From the NCBI GenBank assembly GCA_001557505.1, contig LSAX01000008.1, positions 186,001 to 250,000 of the forward strand: a stretch of DNA of 64,000 nt, written 5' to 3'. The notes below the pieces were generated by a model. The model was not told where the DNA came from, made no database searches, and saw nothing but the letters and a program-made list of their open reading frames with translations. A program made the translations under genes and the position numbers. Positions within the stretch are counted from its first letter, which is position 1; each line of letters begins with the position of its first letter. The stretch is from Reticulascus tulasneorum. Its lineage: Eukaryota; Ascomycota; Sordariomycetes; Glomerellales; Reticulascaceae. Positions 11,463-22,634 of the stretch are shown here, in pieces.

Positions 11463-12002
11463 CTAGGCCCTATATGGTGTCATCCCAAGATATTCTTCCA
11501 TTCGTTGGATTATCGAGATACGCAGGGTTTCGTGACGAATCTTCTGTACGTAGTCCTTCTGGTTCTTCTTGTCGGATACCTCGTTTGCCTCTTCGAATCC
11601 AGGTTCGTTTTCGTAGGGATTGCCGGACATCAAGCTTTGAATGGATATCAAGATCGACTCGGGTCCTTGGGCAGCTGACCATTCTTCCCCACGCTCGCCT
11701 CGCCACGTGCCTAGAATTGACAAGCAAACTTTGCCCGAAGCATATATGTTTGGGTTGAACCGACATCGACCTCCGTTCGTTGTGACGGCGGTAACACTTG
11801 GTGACTTGCGAGGATAGTCTTTGTTGAACCGGACTGAAAACTCAAAAAATCCAAACTCGTACGGGGTATCGTGGGGGCCGATTATCAGCGCCTTCACATT
11901 CCGAACATCGACATCGCGACATGCCACGGCGAGGGACAGGTCCGAACTCTTTTGTATGTCGCTGAGCTCCGTCGTGATGCGAATGATGGACTGGTCCGCC
12001 AT
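11463..12002 (-). CDS. UBE2Z-like E2 ubiquitin-conjugating enzyme
   Basis: Single-exon frame of 179 residues with a full UBC core. Motifs in order are IGPHDTPYEFGFFEFSVRF, YPRKSPSV, RFNPNIYASGKVCLSILGTW and then ILISIQSLMSGNPYENEPGF. The catalytic cysteine is Cys93 in GKVCLSILGTW. The usual HPN tripeptide is FNPN here, as in the UBE2Z/BIRC6 branch. E2 enzymes carry thioester-linked ubiquitin from E1 to E3 in cytosol or nucleus. The protein ends about where the UBC fold ends, at MTPYRA, shorter than UBE2Z relatives that have a C-terminal extension, so it may be a truncated copy. It lies between an NRPS fossil and decayed DNA with no obvious partner gene. The core is uninterrupted, so activity is plausible. 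Confidence 0.88.
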   Translation of the reverse strand: MADQSIIRITTELSDIQKSSDLSLAVACRDVDVRNVKALIIGPHDTPYEFGFFEFSVRFNKDYPRKSPSVTAVTTNGGRCRFNPNIYASGKVCLSILGTWRGERGEEWSAAQGPESILISIQSLMSGNPYENEPGFEEANEVSDKKNQKDYVQKIRHETLRISIIQRMEEYLGMTPYRA

Positions 12003-13190
12003 GATGGCTTAGTGTCGAGTTGCCGCGATCAGCGATGAGGATATTTGCAGAGGTAACGCCGGGGTCGATTACTGTTGACCTTGACCGAATGCTAACGAGG
12101 AGATTGTTGAGCGGCTAGATAGGTTACATGACAGATTAGTTAAGTACGTTTGAGTCGGAAAATGAGCTAATCTTACTCGGGTGCGTTTTATGTTGTTAGA
12201 TTTAGATTGAGATGACATCTTGACAGCGGAAAGCCAAACTGGGAATGTGATGTATGAGGGAGAGGGAACTGGAGATTAAGAGACGAGAGAAAAGATGCGG
12301 AACATCAGGTAGAGAGGGGCACATCAGGGGTGCGGGGTAATGGAAGGAACAGGAGTTTCGGTCTTGAGCCTGATGGCGACGATTATCGGTTTGCGGGCTG
12401 AGTCTGTCAGGCTTCAAGACCAATCCCCCATCCCCGCCAACGATGCATCGGCAAGAGATGTCGCCCTATGAGCCACATCAATGATTTATTGTATACTTTG
12501 CGAGCCGTGCCTGGCATTGGCATATTGAAGATGGTCGGTTCGTCTCTTGGTTTTCTGGATGGAGTTATGCAGATTGTACCCGGTGCCGTGGCATCGGTAT
12601 ATCGACGTGCTAAATCCTCTTACCGCTGGGGCTTTGACGAGTTGGAGAACGCCCTTATGTACACAACCGTGACTATTGCGTATCGGATGGGTGTACCGCC
12701 GGACCAGAGATGAGTTCCGTTGCTCCAGTGCTGGATGATCGAATGCCCGGCCTCTACGGAGACTGCTCTTCAAGCCATCCGACCCAAAGCCCGACCATCT
12801 GCATTGAAGATCGCTTCATGTGGAGAGTAATCGATTCGACACTCGTGGAGGTCGGTCGTTGTGTCGAAGGGAACCACGGACTTTGTCGCCGCCAGGCTCC
12901 GAAGCCGAAAAGGTCGAAGAAGAACCTCCGATGAGTGGGCCTATTGAATCCGAGTCGCTGGAAGTTACGGTCGAGGCTCAGTCAGAGGTGGAGACGGAAG
13001 TGAGCCTGCGAAGGTAGATGCAGATGTAGACCTAGCAGAAGAGAATGACTCCCCTTTCGTTCCGCCTCAACGGGATGTCGCGACGACTCGTGGTTCTATT
13101 TGTTAAGGGGCTGCTATCTCTCGCCAGCATCTCCGTTTACGTACCATCATTATATAAGCACCTACACATTACCCGCCGGCGTACACTAAT
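12003..13190. other. Intergenic, short unassigned frames
   Basis: An 81-codon frame at 12468-12713 (starting MSHINDLLYTLRAVPGIGIL) could be a small or partial gene, but I recognise no family and see no supporting introns. Otherwise the stretch appears non-coding. Confidence 0.35.
12410..12461 (+). repeat. Dispersed repeat, copy 1 (partner 15779-15829)
   Basis: The two segments share GGCTTCAAGAC, CATCCC, CCAACGATG and GGCAAGAGATG in the same order and spacing and differ mainly by transitions. The identity of the parent element is not visible. Confidence 0.55.
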
Positions 13191-13191
13191 C

Positions 13192-13400
13192 TAAAGTATA
13201 ACAAATGGAAACCATAAATAACCTCGAAACTAGCTTTAAGACCGGGTTAGAAAACGAGGGGTGCAAGCGACGGGGAGGTTACGGCAGCCAAGTTTCGGAT
13301 AACACTTCAAGATTCGGGCAAGAGTTCTACCTGGGGCATGAATGCAGCGGGGTGCAAGGTACGGAGGGTCTTAGGCACCTAGTAATTAGGCCCATGGGCT
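13192..13400 (+). repeat. Dispersed element, copy A
   Basis: The core reads ATAACAAATGGAAACCATAA and encodes METINNLETSFKTGLENEG. It matches copy B at 46712 (MEAINNLKTGFKTDLENE) and the minus-strand copy C at about 57478 (PSFNTDFENEGG). All three are followed by a related GC-rich stretch. This looks like a RIP-diverged repeat family rather than a gene. Confidence 0.6.
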
Positions 13401-14079
13401 ACAGGAACCATGGATGCTAAACTTTGCCAGAACCTAAAGTTAACCTATTCCCTTGGGTAAATAAATTGGAGCGTGTATCTCAATTGGCCGAATTCGCCCC
13501 CCCACTAAGTTTATCCGTCACGGGTAGATGGCACACTGACCGAGCTTACCAGCATTGGACCAATTCAAGCTCGATCGAACATTCGATTTTACCAACACGG
13601 CGACGTGCGAACGAGGAAAATGTCTTCGTATGTCTGTCAGTGGCCTCCAATTGATCACGGTTAGTGTCTCCTTCTGGATCCTAATACTTATACTCTGAAA
13701 ATGGCCTCCAAACGTGCTGCCGTGGAATCTGGACCACTCCACGCTGATCTTAACCTCGTCCATTCAGATCGCCTTCAGGGTTCAATAAACCCAGTCAGAT
13801 CACTTTAGCTTCGAGGACCCTGGGCTTGTCGGGAGGTAGGCTCAGCCAGGATGCTGGGAAGGGTTCCTTTTGTTCGTCAAACGGTCGGACGTGGAATTGG
13901 CGGATATGGCATTGCCGAGCCGGTTATTGTGGGATGGGCGGGATGGAGGTCGTTTCCCAGGTACTTTCCTGCGCAGTCGGTCCCCGCCCCGAACAGGGTG
14001 CCTGCACTGGATGGTTACCAAGACTGTGTATCAGGAATTGGGCTGCCAATAGAGGCATACTCTGATCCCATTTGCTTAG

Positions 14080-14300
14080 ATAATACGAAAGGGCTGCAGA
14101 CCAAGCTTTTGGTGTTGACCATGAATCGGACGGCGCGTTCTTAGGATTCATCGGCCTCGGACCAGACTTCTTCCCGGATTTTACTTTGAAATTGCTAACT
14201 ACGGTATCTTGAACACCATGGTCAGCCAAGGATTGATCAATAACATGATCTTCAGTTTGGCTATTGAGACTACTCTGGCATTGAATACCGAATCTCCGAA
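14080..14300 (+). pseudogene. Possible aspartic protease (pepsin-like) remnant
   Basis: Around 14098-14200 the sequence reads AFGVDHESDGAFLGFIGLGP, resembling the FGxA...DGIxGLGP block of fungal pepsin-like proteases. It is followed in another frame by NTMVSQGLINNMIFSLAI (14211-14270), resembling the VSQGLI..xVFSLxL segment that normally follows. No catalytic DTG/DSG is visible and stops intervene, so this is at best a fragment. Confidence 0.4.
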
Positions 14301-17300
14301 TATACCCGCTTTTCACTCGTTGAGACTATTTTCTGACAGTTTTCGTAGAGTCACTGATATTTGGAGGTGTGGACAAGAACAAGTTCAGGAGGGGTACATA
14401 ACTTTGCCTGTCCGCTTCCCGGGAAGGGGAGCCTCCATCGAATCACGGCAGCAACAGAAGATGGCCGAAGGAAGGTCAAGTAACGCCAACACTAAGCTTG
14501 TGGAATTGCCTGCCTGGGGTACCTTAGGGAGTCATCGAGGATAGAACCACACGCATGTAAACAGCAGCAGCAGCAACGAGAAGTTTATCAACGGCAGCCA
14601 AGATGTCCAAACGAGTCATATGAGTCTGAAGCCTCTTCCGCTTCACTTACTACAGACACATGGCGGTATTGGAAAGACCTCAGGTCTTTCGCAGAAGCTG
14701 GCAGTGCCGCCGTTACCTCGACAGCCCGCGAGAGTGAGTGAATATGCAGATCTTCCCTTGGATGAGAATCGGGAGGAGCCTATCGAGAAGCGATGGGAAG
14801 ATAGTGTGGCAAGAACTCCATTACAGCCACTCCCGTCGGTCGTGCGAAAGCCCCTACTCCGGCGACGACGTCCGGTCGACAGCCATGACGATGAGTGTCA
14901 ACACCAATTCAATTGTTCCAACGGCATCGAAAATGAATTGGGTATCGAGGGCGCTTAGCTTGTCAAGGCACTTTTGAACCACGTGGTTGATATTCAGATC
15001 TTAGATAAGTTCTACTACTTGGTATTGAAGAGCGTCGATGATTCTCTAGATATACTCAGGTGGGAGTAGTGATAAACTCGATCATTTTCTGCAAGACACG
15101 GGTGCAATACTGGTTCAGACAATACAATCTTCATCATTGTAATACTTAGTAAGCTTTTGGCATAAACAATTACCAAATGGATCTCTCATTACCTCAATGA
15201 CGTGTTGGTTCGTCTCAAGCTAAATCATGTGAACCTCTACAGGCATACGATCCTTAAGCTTCTTCTGGAGGTAATGGCAGGCATGCTGATCCTTGCAAAG
15301 GTCATAGATCTGGCCACCGACAGCCTCAGTCTCAAGTGGAAGGTTGTTGTATCGGGACATAACAACGGGATTACTAGCATACCCTTATTATCAAGTTGCC
15401 GATGATGTTGGATGACATGGGCCTGGCTATCGCGAGGCTGGGGAGGCTGGAGAGTCTGACCGTACAGTACATCATATCTGGTATGGTTCTGAGCAGGGTA
15501 ATCTGTACACAGAGCCCCTTCCACAGTCATTCAGGCGACCATTCGGATCACTGTTCAGACCACTGTTCAGACCACCATTCAACCCACCATTCAGGTTCAT
15601 GTTAATCATGCTCCTTGCAGAAGGGGAACACGGAAGGCGCCAGTGGTTGATGGACCATTGGGTGTCGGGGGACCGTACTTAGGACCAAACTATTCAGATA
15701 TAACCTCCGTTAGAAAGGTGAAGAGTCAATGTGAGAATGAAAAATACCTACCCCCCCGAAATCGAAATCGGTGTCGTCTGGCTTCAAGACTAAACCCTCA
15801 TCCCACCAACGATGAGCTGGCAAGAGATGCTTGGCGGTTTGCGGTCGGGGTGTCTGCTATCATTAGTGGTCACGAGGGGTGAGAAGGCTGTGAGAAGGCT
15901 GTCGCATACCATCTCTGGTGGAGAGAGACGCCACCATATTTAGCAGGTCTGCCTTGAGGGCCCGGAGGCTTGATGGGTAAGGTGATGTGTAGTATGTGGT
16001 ACACATTTGATTGAAGGTTTGAAATTTTATTGTTGAAAATATTTGAAAATTGAATGGTGGGAGTTTAAATGTTTAAAGGGTTGGAAGTGGAAGGTCGGCT
16101 GGAGGGGCAAAATTAAGTGATGTGGGCCATTGCTTGACATTAAAGTGAACGAAAACAATTACGCCAAATACCTGCCCCCTTCCTTTGTCCAGCAAGTACA
16201 TACAACACGAAATATCTCGGCGGCTAGAGGAAACAATCCTTAATTGGAACAGTAGAATAATAGCACATAAATGGGAATATAGCAGGCTTCGTCCGCCAGT
16301 CACTCCGTGGCGCGAGATTGACCGGTGCAATGTTTGGTAGTTACCTAGGTAGTGCATGACACCTGGGCGCCAGGAGTGTACCTTGCTAGCCATTTAATTA
16401 TGCCCATCTGGTACGGATGGACACACCGTGGACATGGCACTATTAATTAATGTGCACATTTTAATCCACTGTGGTCGGGACCCGGGCGTGCCCGGGCCTG
16501 GCCATCCTCAACCTAGGTAGGTATGTGAAAATGCGCTACATGCCCTGTAAAGCCGCTCTAATTATGAAGTTATTACCTGAGGTAATTATGCTGCGTATTT
16601 CCCTGCAGAAATGTATTGAAAGCGGCGGGTGGGTTCACTACCTACATAATAACTTACCTATCTTACACCATAGTTTGGGTCAGCCCCCTCAAGTTCAGTT
16701 TCAACTCATCCATCCCCGGGACAATGCGAAAATCTCCTCTGGCCCCTCAAGACTGGCCCCATCATCCAAACCAGTACTAGAACATCGGTGAATCGCAGCT
16801 GAATTTAACCAGTACGTCTACTGATGGTATAGATGAAGATGAGTGTGTATATGTCAATGATACCAGCACTAATCTGCTTGCAGCCCTCGAATCATAAACT
16901 TCCCAGAGGCCTCGATGCTCACGAGCAGCTTTTCGAATTCGATGACGACGAGCCCCCCCCCCCCCCTCTTTAGTCACAGGCACGATGGGCCTCGTGGAAT
17001 CTTGGAAGGTCAAGAATCGTGTGAATGACAGATCTGTGGACCCCTGGACTCATGGCGGCTCAATGGCTGGCCTACACAAGGGAGAGGACCTGATCTCATT
17101 CAGCGAAGCCAAGTGGTCCGACACACCCGAAGATACCTGCCACGATTCTCGCACCGCCGATTTTGCAATTTCCCGCGACATCCCGTCGGCTAGCGATTAT
17201 TGGGAGAATTCTAGTGTCTCTACTTCAACTGCCTTGCGCTAAAAGAAGCATGAGGATGCCGCCAATAACGCGATTGCGGCGAAGGAAGAGTTCATCGGAA

Positions 17301-18500
17301 CTCAACTTTAGCTCTCGGAGGTCACACCTATGGGAAAGCCATGTATGTAATTGAACACCTTCCGGTTTTCAGCGTATGTGATTGCTTATACATATTCGTC
17401 TGCCGTTGGGATTATGTCTCAAACGGGCCACTTTGTGTAAGCGTCCCATGATCGCTGTGAAGCGCCGCAAGCTGACCCAGATCTCTGGGCCGGGCGATCT
17501 AACGACGCATCGTCTACGTAGCACACTAATGAAGTCACAATGTGCGTGATGTCTGGTCTAGTCAATTAGATACTTTCAGCAATTGCAATACAATTTAGCC
17601 ACATGTCGATAACACGTAACATAAATGCAGTTTTATGATAGAATCGCGAATTCACTCATCCTCTCTAATTGACCTCGAGTATATCAGCAACAAGCGAGAC
17701 ATCGCAATATGAGCATTATAATTCTCAGTAATAAGCCTCTCGAGGTTCTCGGGAGTAACCTTAGGCCAGGCCATTGATTCTACGCTGTCGATTCAACCCT
17801 GCATATTCGAGCAACTCGTCACCTTGAGCCGAGTTCCACCCATGGGATGGCGAGAGGAGGCTTTGTTTCTACCGAAGAGTGTTATTGATTTTCTCGTCAC
17901 AGCCTACAAAGCTTTACGTTGCATACGCTTTCTCGGCCTCCCGGTCGAGCGCCACCTCTTCTATCAAGAATCCCTTGAGGTTTGGCGATAATGCTTACAT
18001 CCCTTGGACTTTCAGCAGGTAGACAATATCGTGACTCCTCGAGCTCCCAATCTCACAACAAACAAGATTATGATCTCCTCACGGCCTGCGAAGCTATGGT
18101 GCATATGCTGGGTACCTCGGCCCGCGGGCATTCGCCACCTCTTCCAATATGTTTTCCGTCGGTCATCTGATAAGAAACCAGGTAAGCCTCACAATGGTGA
18201 CGCTTACTCCCAGGTTCGTGTCCTTACTCCATATGGACGACACGCGAGAATCCTGAAGTAAACAGTAAGTCCTCGACAAAGCCAGAAAGAAAAACCCGGT
18301 CCGCTCCACGATGCGCAAGTCCAAGGAAAATATGCCTACTGCGTTTCGGTCGACTACCTTACTCGTAAGTGCATGGCTTCCTAGTCCTTCTGCGAAGCTC
18401 TGCAATGATTATTGTGAGCCTCGAAGTACCCAAAGGCGACCTGAACTAAGAAAACATCCAATATGACCGATTTAAGCCCCAGAAGCCTGAAGCAGAATCG
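14300..18500. other. Decayed intergenic DNA
   Basis: No supported gene. It contains the minisatellite at 15527-15599, a repeat at 15779-15829, a run of C at about 16956-16969, and the second copy of a 20-base word at 17447-17466. Confidence 0.45.
15527..15599 (+). repeat. 12-bp minisatellite
   Basis: About six imperfect copies of a unit like GACCACTGTTCA / CACCATTCAGGC in tandem. No reading frame is associated with it. Confidence 0.7.
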
Positions 18501-18519
18501 ACATGGATGGGGAAGACAC

Positions 18520-18720
18520 CGCACTTGGGATGAACGGGCTTCCTGTATCACCTGTTGCCACGATGACTTCGACAATGGAGCGATGACACGAATGGCATGT
18601 CACATCGAGCAAAATCAGGTATGGTTGATTTGCTGCCCACGCTATTTCTTCAATGTAACTTGTGTTGGTAAGAGGCGGTCCATGAGTGATGGGCACACTT
18701 TATTGTCTTTACGATGATGA
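18520..18720 (+). pseudogene. Possible RBR/RING E3 ligase remnant
   Basis: The frame holds CITCCHDDFDNGAMTRMACH followed by ICCPRYFFNVTCVG. The spacing of CxxC, a later CxH and a YFxNVT helix resembles RING1 of fungal RBR ubiquitin ligases, but several zinc ligands are not in their usual places and no IBR domain follows. Treat as a weak fragment call. Confidence 0.25.
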
Positions 18721-19283
18721 CACCCAACTCAGTGGAGGGCCTGCGCACGAATCCTACTCCAGAGCCAAAATCGGTTCAAGTGCTGAAGTTACAATAACTT
18801 GGTGCGACAGAAGCATTCTCGATTCCGTACCCAAGAGTGCCACTCGTCTCTCGATAATTTCGATGGTGATTACAAGCTGGCATACGAATATGGGATGACA
18901 ACCGGGTGGATGCAGCGAAGAACGTCTCGAGATATCAGGATGGCACTACCATAGGCACTTGAATGTCAGAACATTACGGAGCGATTTTGATCACTGATTT
19001 ATTACCAATGACCCCAATGTAGGCGATTCTGACCCTATGTAAGTGGCACTGTATGGCTGTGTCATCCATCAGCCATCCCAAAAGTCAAAGTCAACTCCAA
19101 ACCATTCCGAACCTCACGAGATGATGCAAATCATTGCAAACCCAACTGCAAACGTCCAACGCTCAGTCCCAATACCATGCGTACTGTTCCCATAACTAAA
19201 CGTTGTCCTTTGTAGTAATATGTATCTAGTTGCAAATTCGCCACGATGGATTAGTAGAGTCCTGGTACGCCAAAGGTTAGCAT

Positions 19284-21297
19284 TTAGTGCGAGGAGTCGG
19301 AAAACTGGCGATAAGTACCAGTCTGTGTGCCTCCGGTGACATAAAACTGGCGATAAGTATCAGTCTGCGTGCCTCCAGTGACATGAAACTGGCGATAAGT
19401 ATCAGTCTGTGTGCCTCCGGTGACATGAAACTGGCGATAAGTATCAGTCTGTGTGCCTCCGGCGACAAGAAACTGGCGATAAGTATCAGTCTGTGTGCCT
19501 CCGGTGACATAAAACTGGCGATAAGTATCAGTTTGTGTGCCTCCGGTGGCATAAACAACGCTTGGTGCTGCATCGCCATCGTTAGCAACCGCAAGAACCG
19601 ACGAGCTAGGATGTGCAAGATATACCATCATCATCGGAACCTTGCTCCTTCTTTAAAGTAGCGCGTAGCATCGCACGGTGAACCAAGTCGTCATCGGCAA
19701 GTCTGGCGCATAAGCCACCCACGTGGCCGTGTTCACGGCATACACGGCAATTGTGTGAGCTGATTCTGTGGTAGATATCATCCTCAGTCTCGTCCAGTAC
19801 TTTCTGCAGCTCTTCTCGCACGGAGATCGACTCTGGGGATGCCAGATGCTCTTTGAGCTTGTCTAGACGAGTGATGAGATTTCGCAACTTGCAAGCCTCG
19901 AAATCTTTCGAAGGTGGACTGTGTGTCGAGTTGCAGAATTTGCATAGGGTTTTGCTACAAGTACGCTCTATATGGCCATTCTCGTGGCATACAGTACACG
20001 TGTGGTTGGCCAGGGCCGTACGGTGTTCTTCTCTGGCATCCTTGCTCGCTTTCTCGAGGTCATCGATCTTAGACCGGTTCCTGTGTTTTTTAGTAAGCTC
20101 CTGCTTGAGATCATATTCAATCGCCATAATGTTATGCATGAGAGTCTCGATCTTTGCTGTAAGAGCAAGGCGCCGCATTTGACGCTGATGACCTTCACTC
20201 TTGTTTCTGATCTTTTTGTCCTTTCGAATTTCGACCGGACCAGAGCCGTGATCTCCAATATCTGAGCCTGTTCCGGCAGCACTCGTGATTTCCGCAACTG
20301 AATCAAAGATGAAGATGTCCGGAATTGGGTTGAAAGTGACATTTCGAGCGGCACGATCTGAATCTTTGGCTTCATTGAGTATTGAAACTGGTGTTCGGGG
20401 ATGTTTCTGAACTGTAGCAACCTGGGCTGGGGCAACCTGGGCTGGGGCAACCTGGGCTGGGGCAACCTGGGCTGGGGCAACCTGGGCTGGGGCAACCTGG
20501 GCTGGGGCAACCTGGGCTGGGGCAACCTGGGCTGGGGCAATCTGTGCTGGGGAATTACGGGCTGGGTAATTGTGGGCTGGGGGGAGGGTTGGATCGTTGA
20601 GGAGGCTTCCGGAAGCATCTTCAGAGAAAGCATGTTGAGCAATATCCTTTCTCCGAATCTTTTTGAGAGGGCTCCGAGCTTTTTCGTTCTGTTCCCCTTT
20701 TGAACTCTCGCTCTTGACAGATGGCGGGGGTGATTCGATAGCCTTGCGCTTTATCGACTTCAATGTCTTCTTTTTTTCGGCCTTCTCTATGAGACTGGGT
20801 AGGGGTAGAACAATCTCGGGGGTGCCGGCTGTGATACCAGGCGTTGGCACTCGCAGATACGAGTTGAAGATATTAGCATGGTCGTTCGGACTAAAGAATG
20901 AAGATAACCATCCAAACTGACCCCGGGCTATCATCATGTTCATGATTCCTTGTGGAATACTGCCATTCAATGCGTGCATTGCTTCCATCAAATGTACTGG
21001 AGGTTCGCGGTTCACCCAAGCACCATCGGCAACTTCATTCAGCCATTTCGAGAGGTCTGTGTAGACAGGCTCAAGTTGCGATGGTGTACCAGGACCCTTA
21101 TACCGACTCGTTCGGAGGATGATCGACTCAGTGGTGCTGACGATGAAGTCGTTCCAGACAGAACGCCGGATACCATTCAGACCGATGGTGATGATGTTGA
21201 CGAACTTGGCGCCAGATGAATGCTGTTTGAGTAGGTCTTGGATCTCATGTAGAGTAGGTTTACGAGATAGATCTCGCCTGCCTGGCTGAAGTTCCAT
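19284..21297 (-). CDS. CCHC zinc-knuckle protein with two repeat tracts
   Basis: Two exons on the minus strand, 21297-19626 and 19567-19284, separated by a 58-bp intron (donor GTATAT, branch GCTAAC); the product is 651 residues. Residues 1 to about 165 form a helical domain I do not recognise. A basic Ser/Lys/Arg-rich stretch follows, then about nine copies of the pentapeptide APAQV, then a coiled-coil-like segment. Zinc knuckles come next: CTVCHENGHIERTC (CX2CX4HX4C), a half-knuckle CKFCNSTH and CRVCREHGHVGGLC. Reading through the intron donor would stop at once, but splicing opens a tail of seven 14-residue repeats of the type TGGTQTDTYRQFYV. CCHC knuckles usually bind single-stranded RNA or DNA. 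The knuckle/half-knuckle layout resembles that in the helicase at 25469-31576, suggesting related function; this is inference. Confidence 0.75.
19300..19552 (-). repeat. 42-bp coding minisatellite (about 6-7 copies)
   Basis: Near-identical 42-bp units encode TGGTQTDTYRQF followed by a variable dipeptide. They form the last exon of the zinc-knuckle gene. Confidence 0.9.
20409..20559 (-). repeat. 15-bp coding minisatellite (about 9-10 copies)
   Basis: Tandem CTGGGCTGGGGCAAC on the plus strand encodes APAQV on the minus strand. The copies are almost identical, implying recent expansion. Confidence 0.92.
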
Positions 21298-21624
21298 ACT
21301 GGCGTTGAATGGAAACGAGGATTTCGCGAAGAATATGATGGATTATCTGATAGGGGACATGAGGAAGAGACGAGCAGGTTGCAGGGGAAGTTGAGGGAGA
21401 TGAGGAAGAGGAGAGAACGTCGGACGGGAAGTGGAGGGAGGAGGAAAAGGTGAAAGAAACGAAGAGCGAGAATACGGACTGAGTAGGAAACACCAGTGGG
21501 CTGAAGCCATATCGTGTTGAACGAAATGTGAGATTTTCGTGACTTGGAAAAGCTTTGAAAGATTTCTGTCCCGGATCTTGGAACTTGCGCCCCAATAGCC
21601 AGGAACAGAATTAATCTAGTATCC

Positions 21625-21690
21625 TCTGGATGTCGAGAGCGAGTCAATCAACATCCAGAGGGAAATGTGATACAGAATGGGGCCGAAATG
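21625..21690. repeat. Shared upstream segment, copy 1 (partner 52541-52606)
   Basis: Both copies read GGATGTCGAG..GCGA..CAATCAACAT..AGGGAAAT and end in a GCCGAAATGG-like stretch. Copy 1 lies about 330 bp upstream of the minus-strand zinc-knuckle gene; copy 2 lies about 870 bp upstream of the minus-strand gene at 49294-51672. The orientation relative to the gene is the same. It may be a duplicated promoter or a transposon footprint. Confidence 0.65.
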
Positions 21691-21976
21691 GGATATAGGG
21701 ATATTGGATGGTAGTTTGAGATTCGGAAGTTTGCTGACGTTTTCGGAGATAATCAAGATGGCGGAACGAGACGAGTTCTATTCCATATCGACGCTGGTCT
21801 AGCGGATATGTCACCAGTTCCTCAATCTGCCACGCAATTAGCAGTCCGAGTACAAAGCCGAACACCTGTCGAAATGCTATAGTGATGCGACCTCGCCTGT
21901 GCCCAATCCATAAACTCGTTGTTCTTTATGTAGTGGAACATGGGCTTCTCGGAAAGCTCCATAATTATCCGTTGGA

Positions 21977-22634
21977 TTGGGAGACTTCTTCGAAAGCGTT
22001 GGGCACCTACCAGCCGGTGTCGTTCGGTTCGTTACCAGGGAAGTTGGGAATAGTGTACTTATCCTTTCGGAGAGCCTTTGGGCGGTCAGACATATTTGCT
22101 TGTATCCCAGGTCGGCAGGACTTCGTTTATGGGTTGCAAGATTATTGAGGAGCTTATATTCGGCGAGGACAAATGGGCATGCCGCTTCGCTGCTTGTTCG
22201 AGGAGATAAGGACGATTGCGTCTGGTATACTCGATGGCAGTGGAGTTATTGTCGTGGAACTGCTGCATGGCATTGTTCGGCAAGCGTTTGGCCGTTGGTT
22301 GACGCGTATATATTCCATGTGGATGTGCAGGATGTTCTGGCAGAGCTTTTGATGACATCTGTGAGAGAGGCCGAGACCTAGCTCAGTGGACTACTCGAAG
22401 ACACTATTGCTAGAGAACATCATGCAACGAACGTGACTGAATTGTCGGCGATGCACAAACTCTGTGTTGCGGGTGATCTGGACGCTTCTGGATAGCTCTG
22501 GTGCATTGCTCTTGCTACAACTAATAATCTGACCGCAAAGGCTGGTGACCAAGCTGGATGGACCATGCTCATATCGAAGAAGCGCTGGTCAGAGCCGAAC
22601 GAATTCGAAATCGTCTCTAAGAAGGGCATCCACT
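21977..22634 (+). pseudogene. Unassigned frame interrupted by two TAG codons
   Basis: One frame continues from about 21977 to the TGA at 22634 with TAG only at 22379-22381 and 22493-22495. The segments DVQDVLAELLMTSVREAET, TELSAMHKLCVAGDLDASG and WTMLISKKRWSEPNEFEIVS look protein-like. I recognise no family and the first 300 bases are less convincing. It could be a decayed gene. Confidence 0.3.

Noticed and set aside
16956..16969. Run of C
   Set aside because: Simple homopolymer, prone to sequencing error; no function implied.
19277..19618. Repeat frames on both strands encoding LCASGD/ILIASF-type units
   Set aside because: They are other frames of the 42-bp minisatellite; only the TGGTQTDTYRQF frame joins the upstream exon.
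20409..20559. Possible CRISPR-like array
   Set aside because: Units are contiguous 15-bp repeats without spacers inside a fungal coding sequence.
20401..20703. Plus-strand frame with NLGWG repeats
   Set aside because: Antisense of the APAQV repeat in the zinc-knuckle gene.
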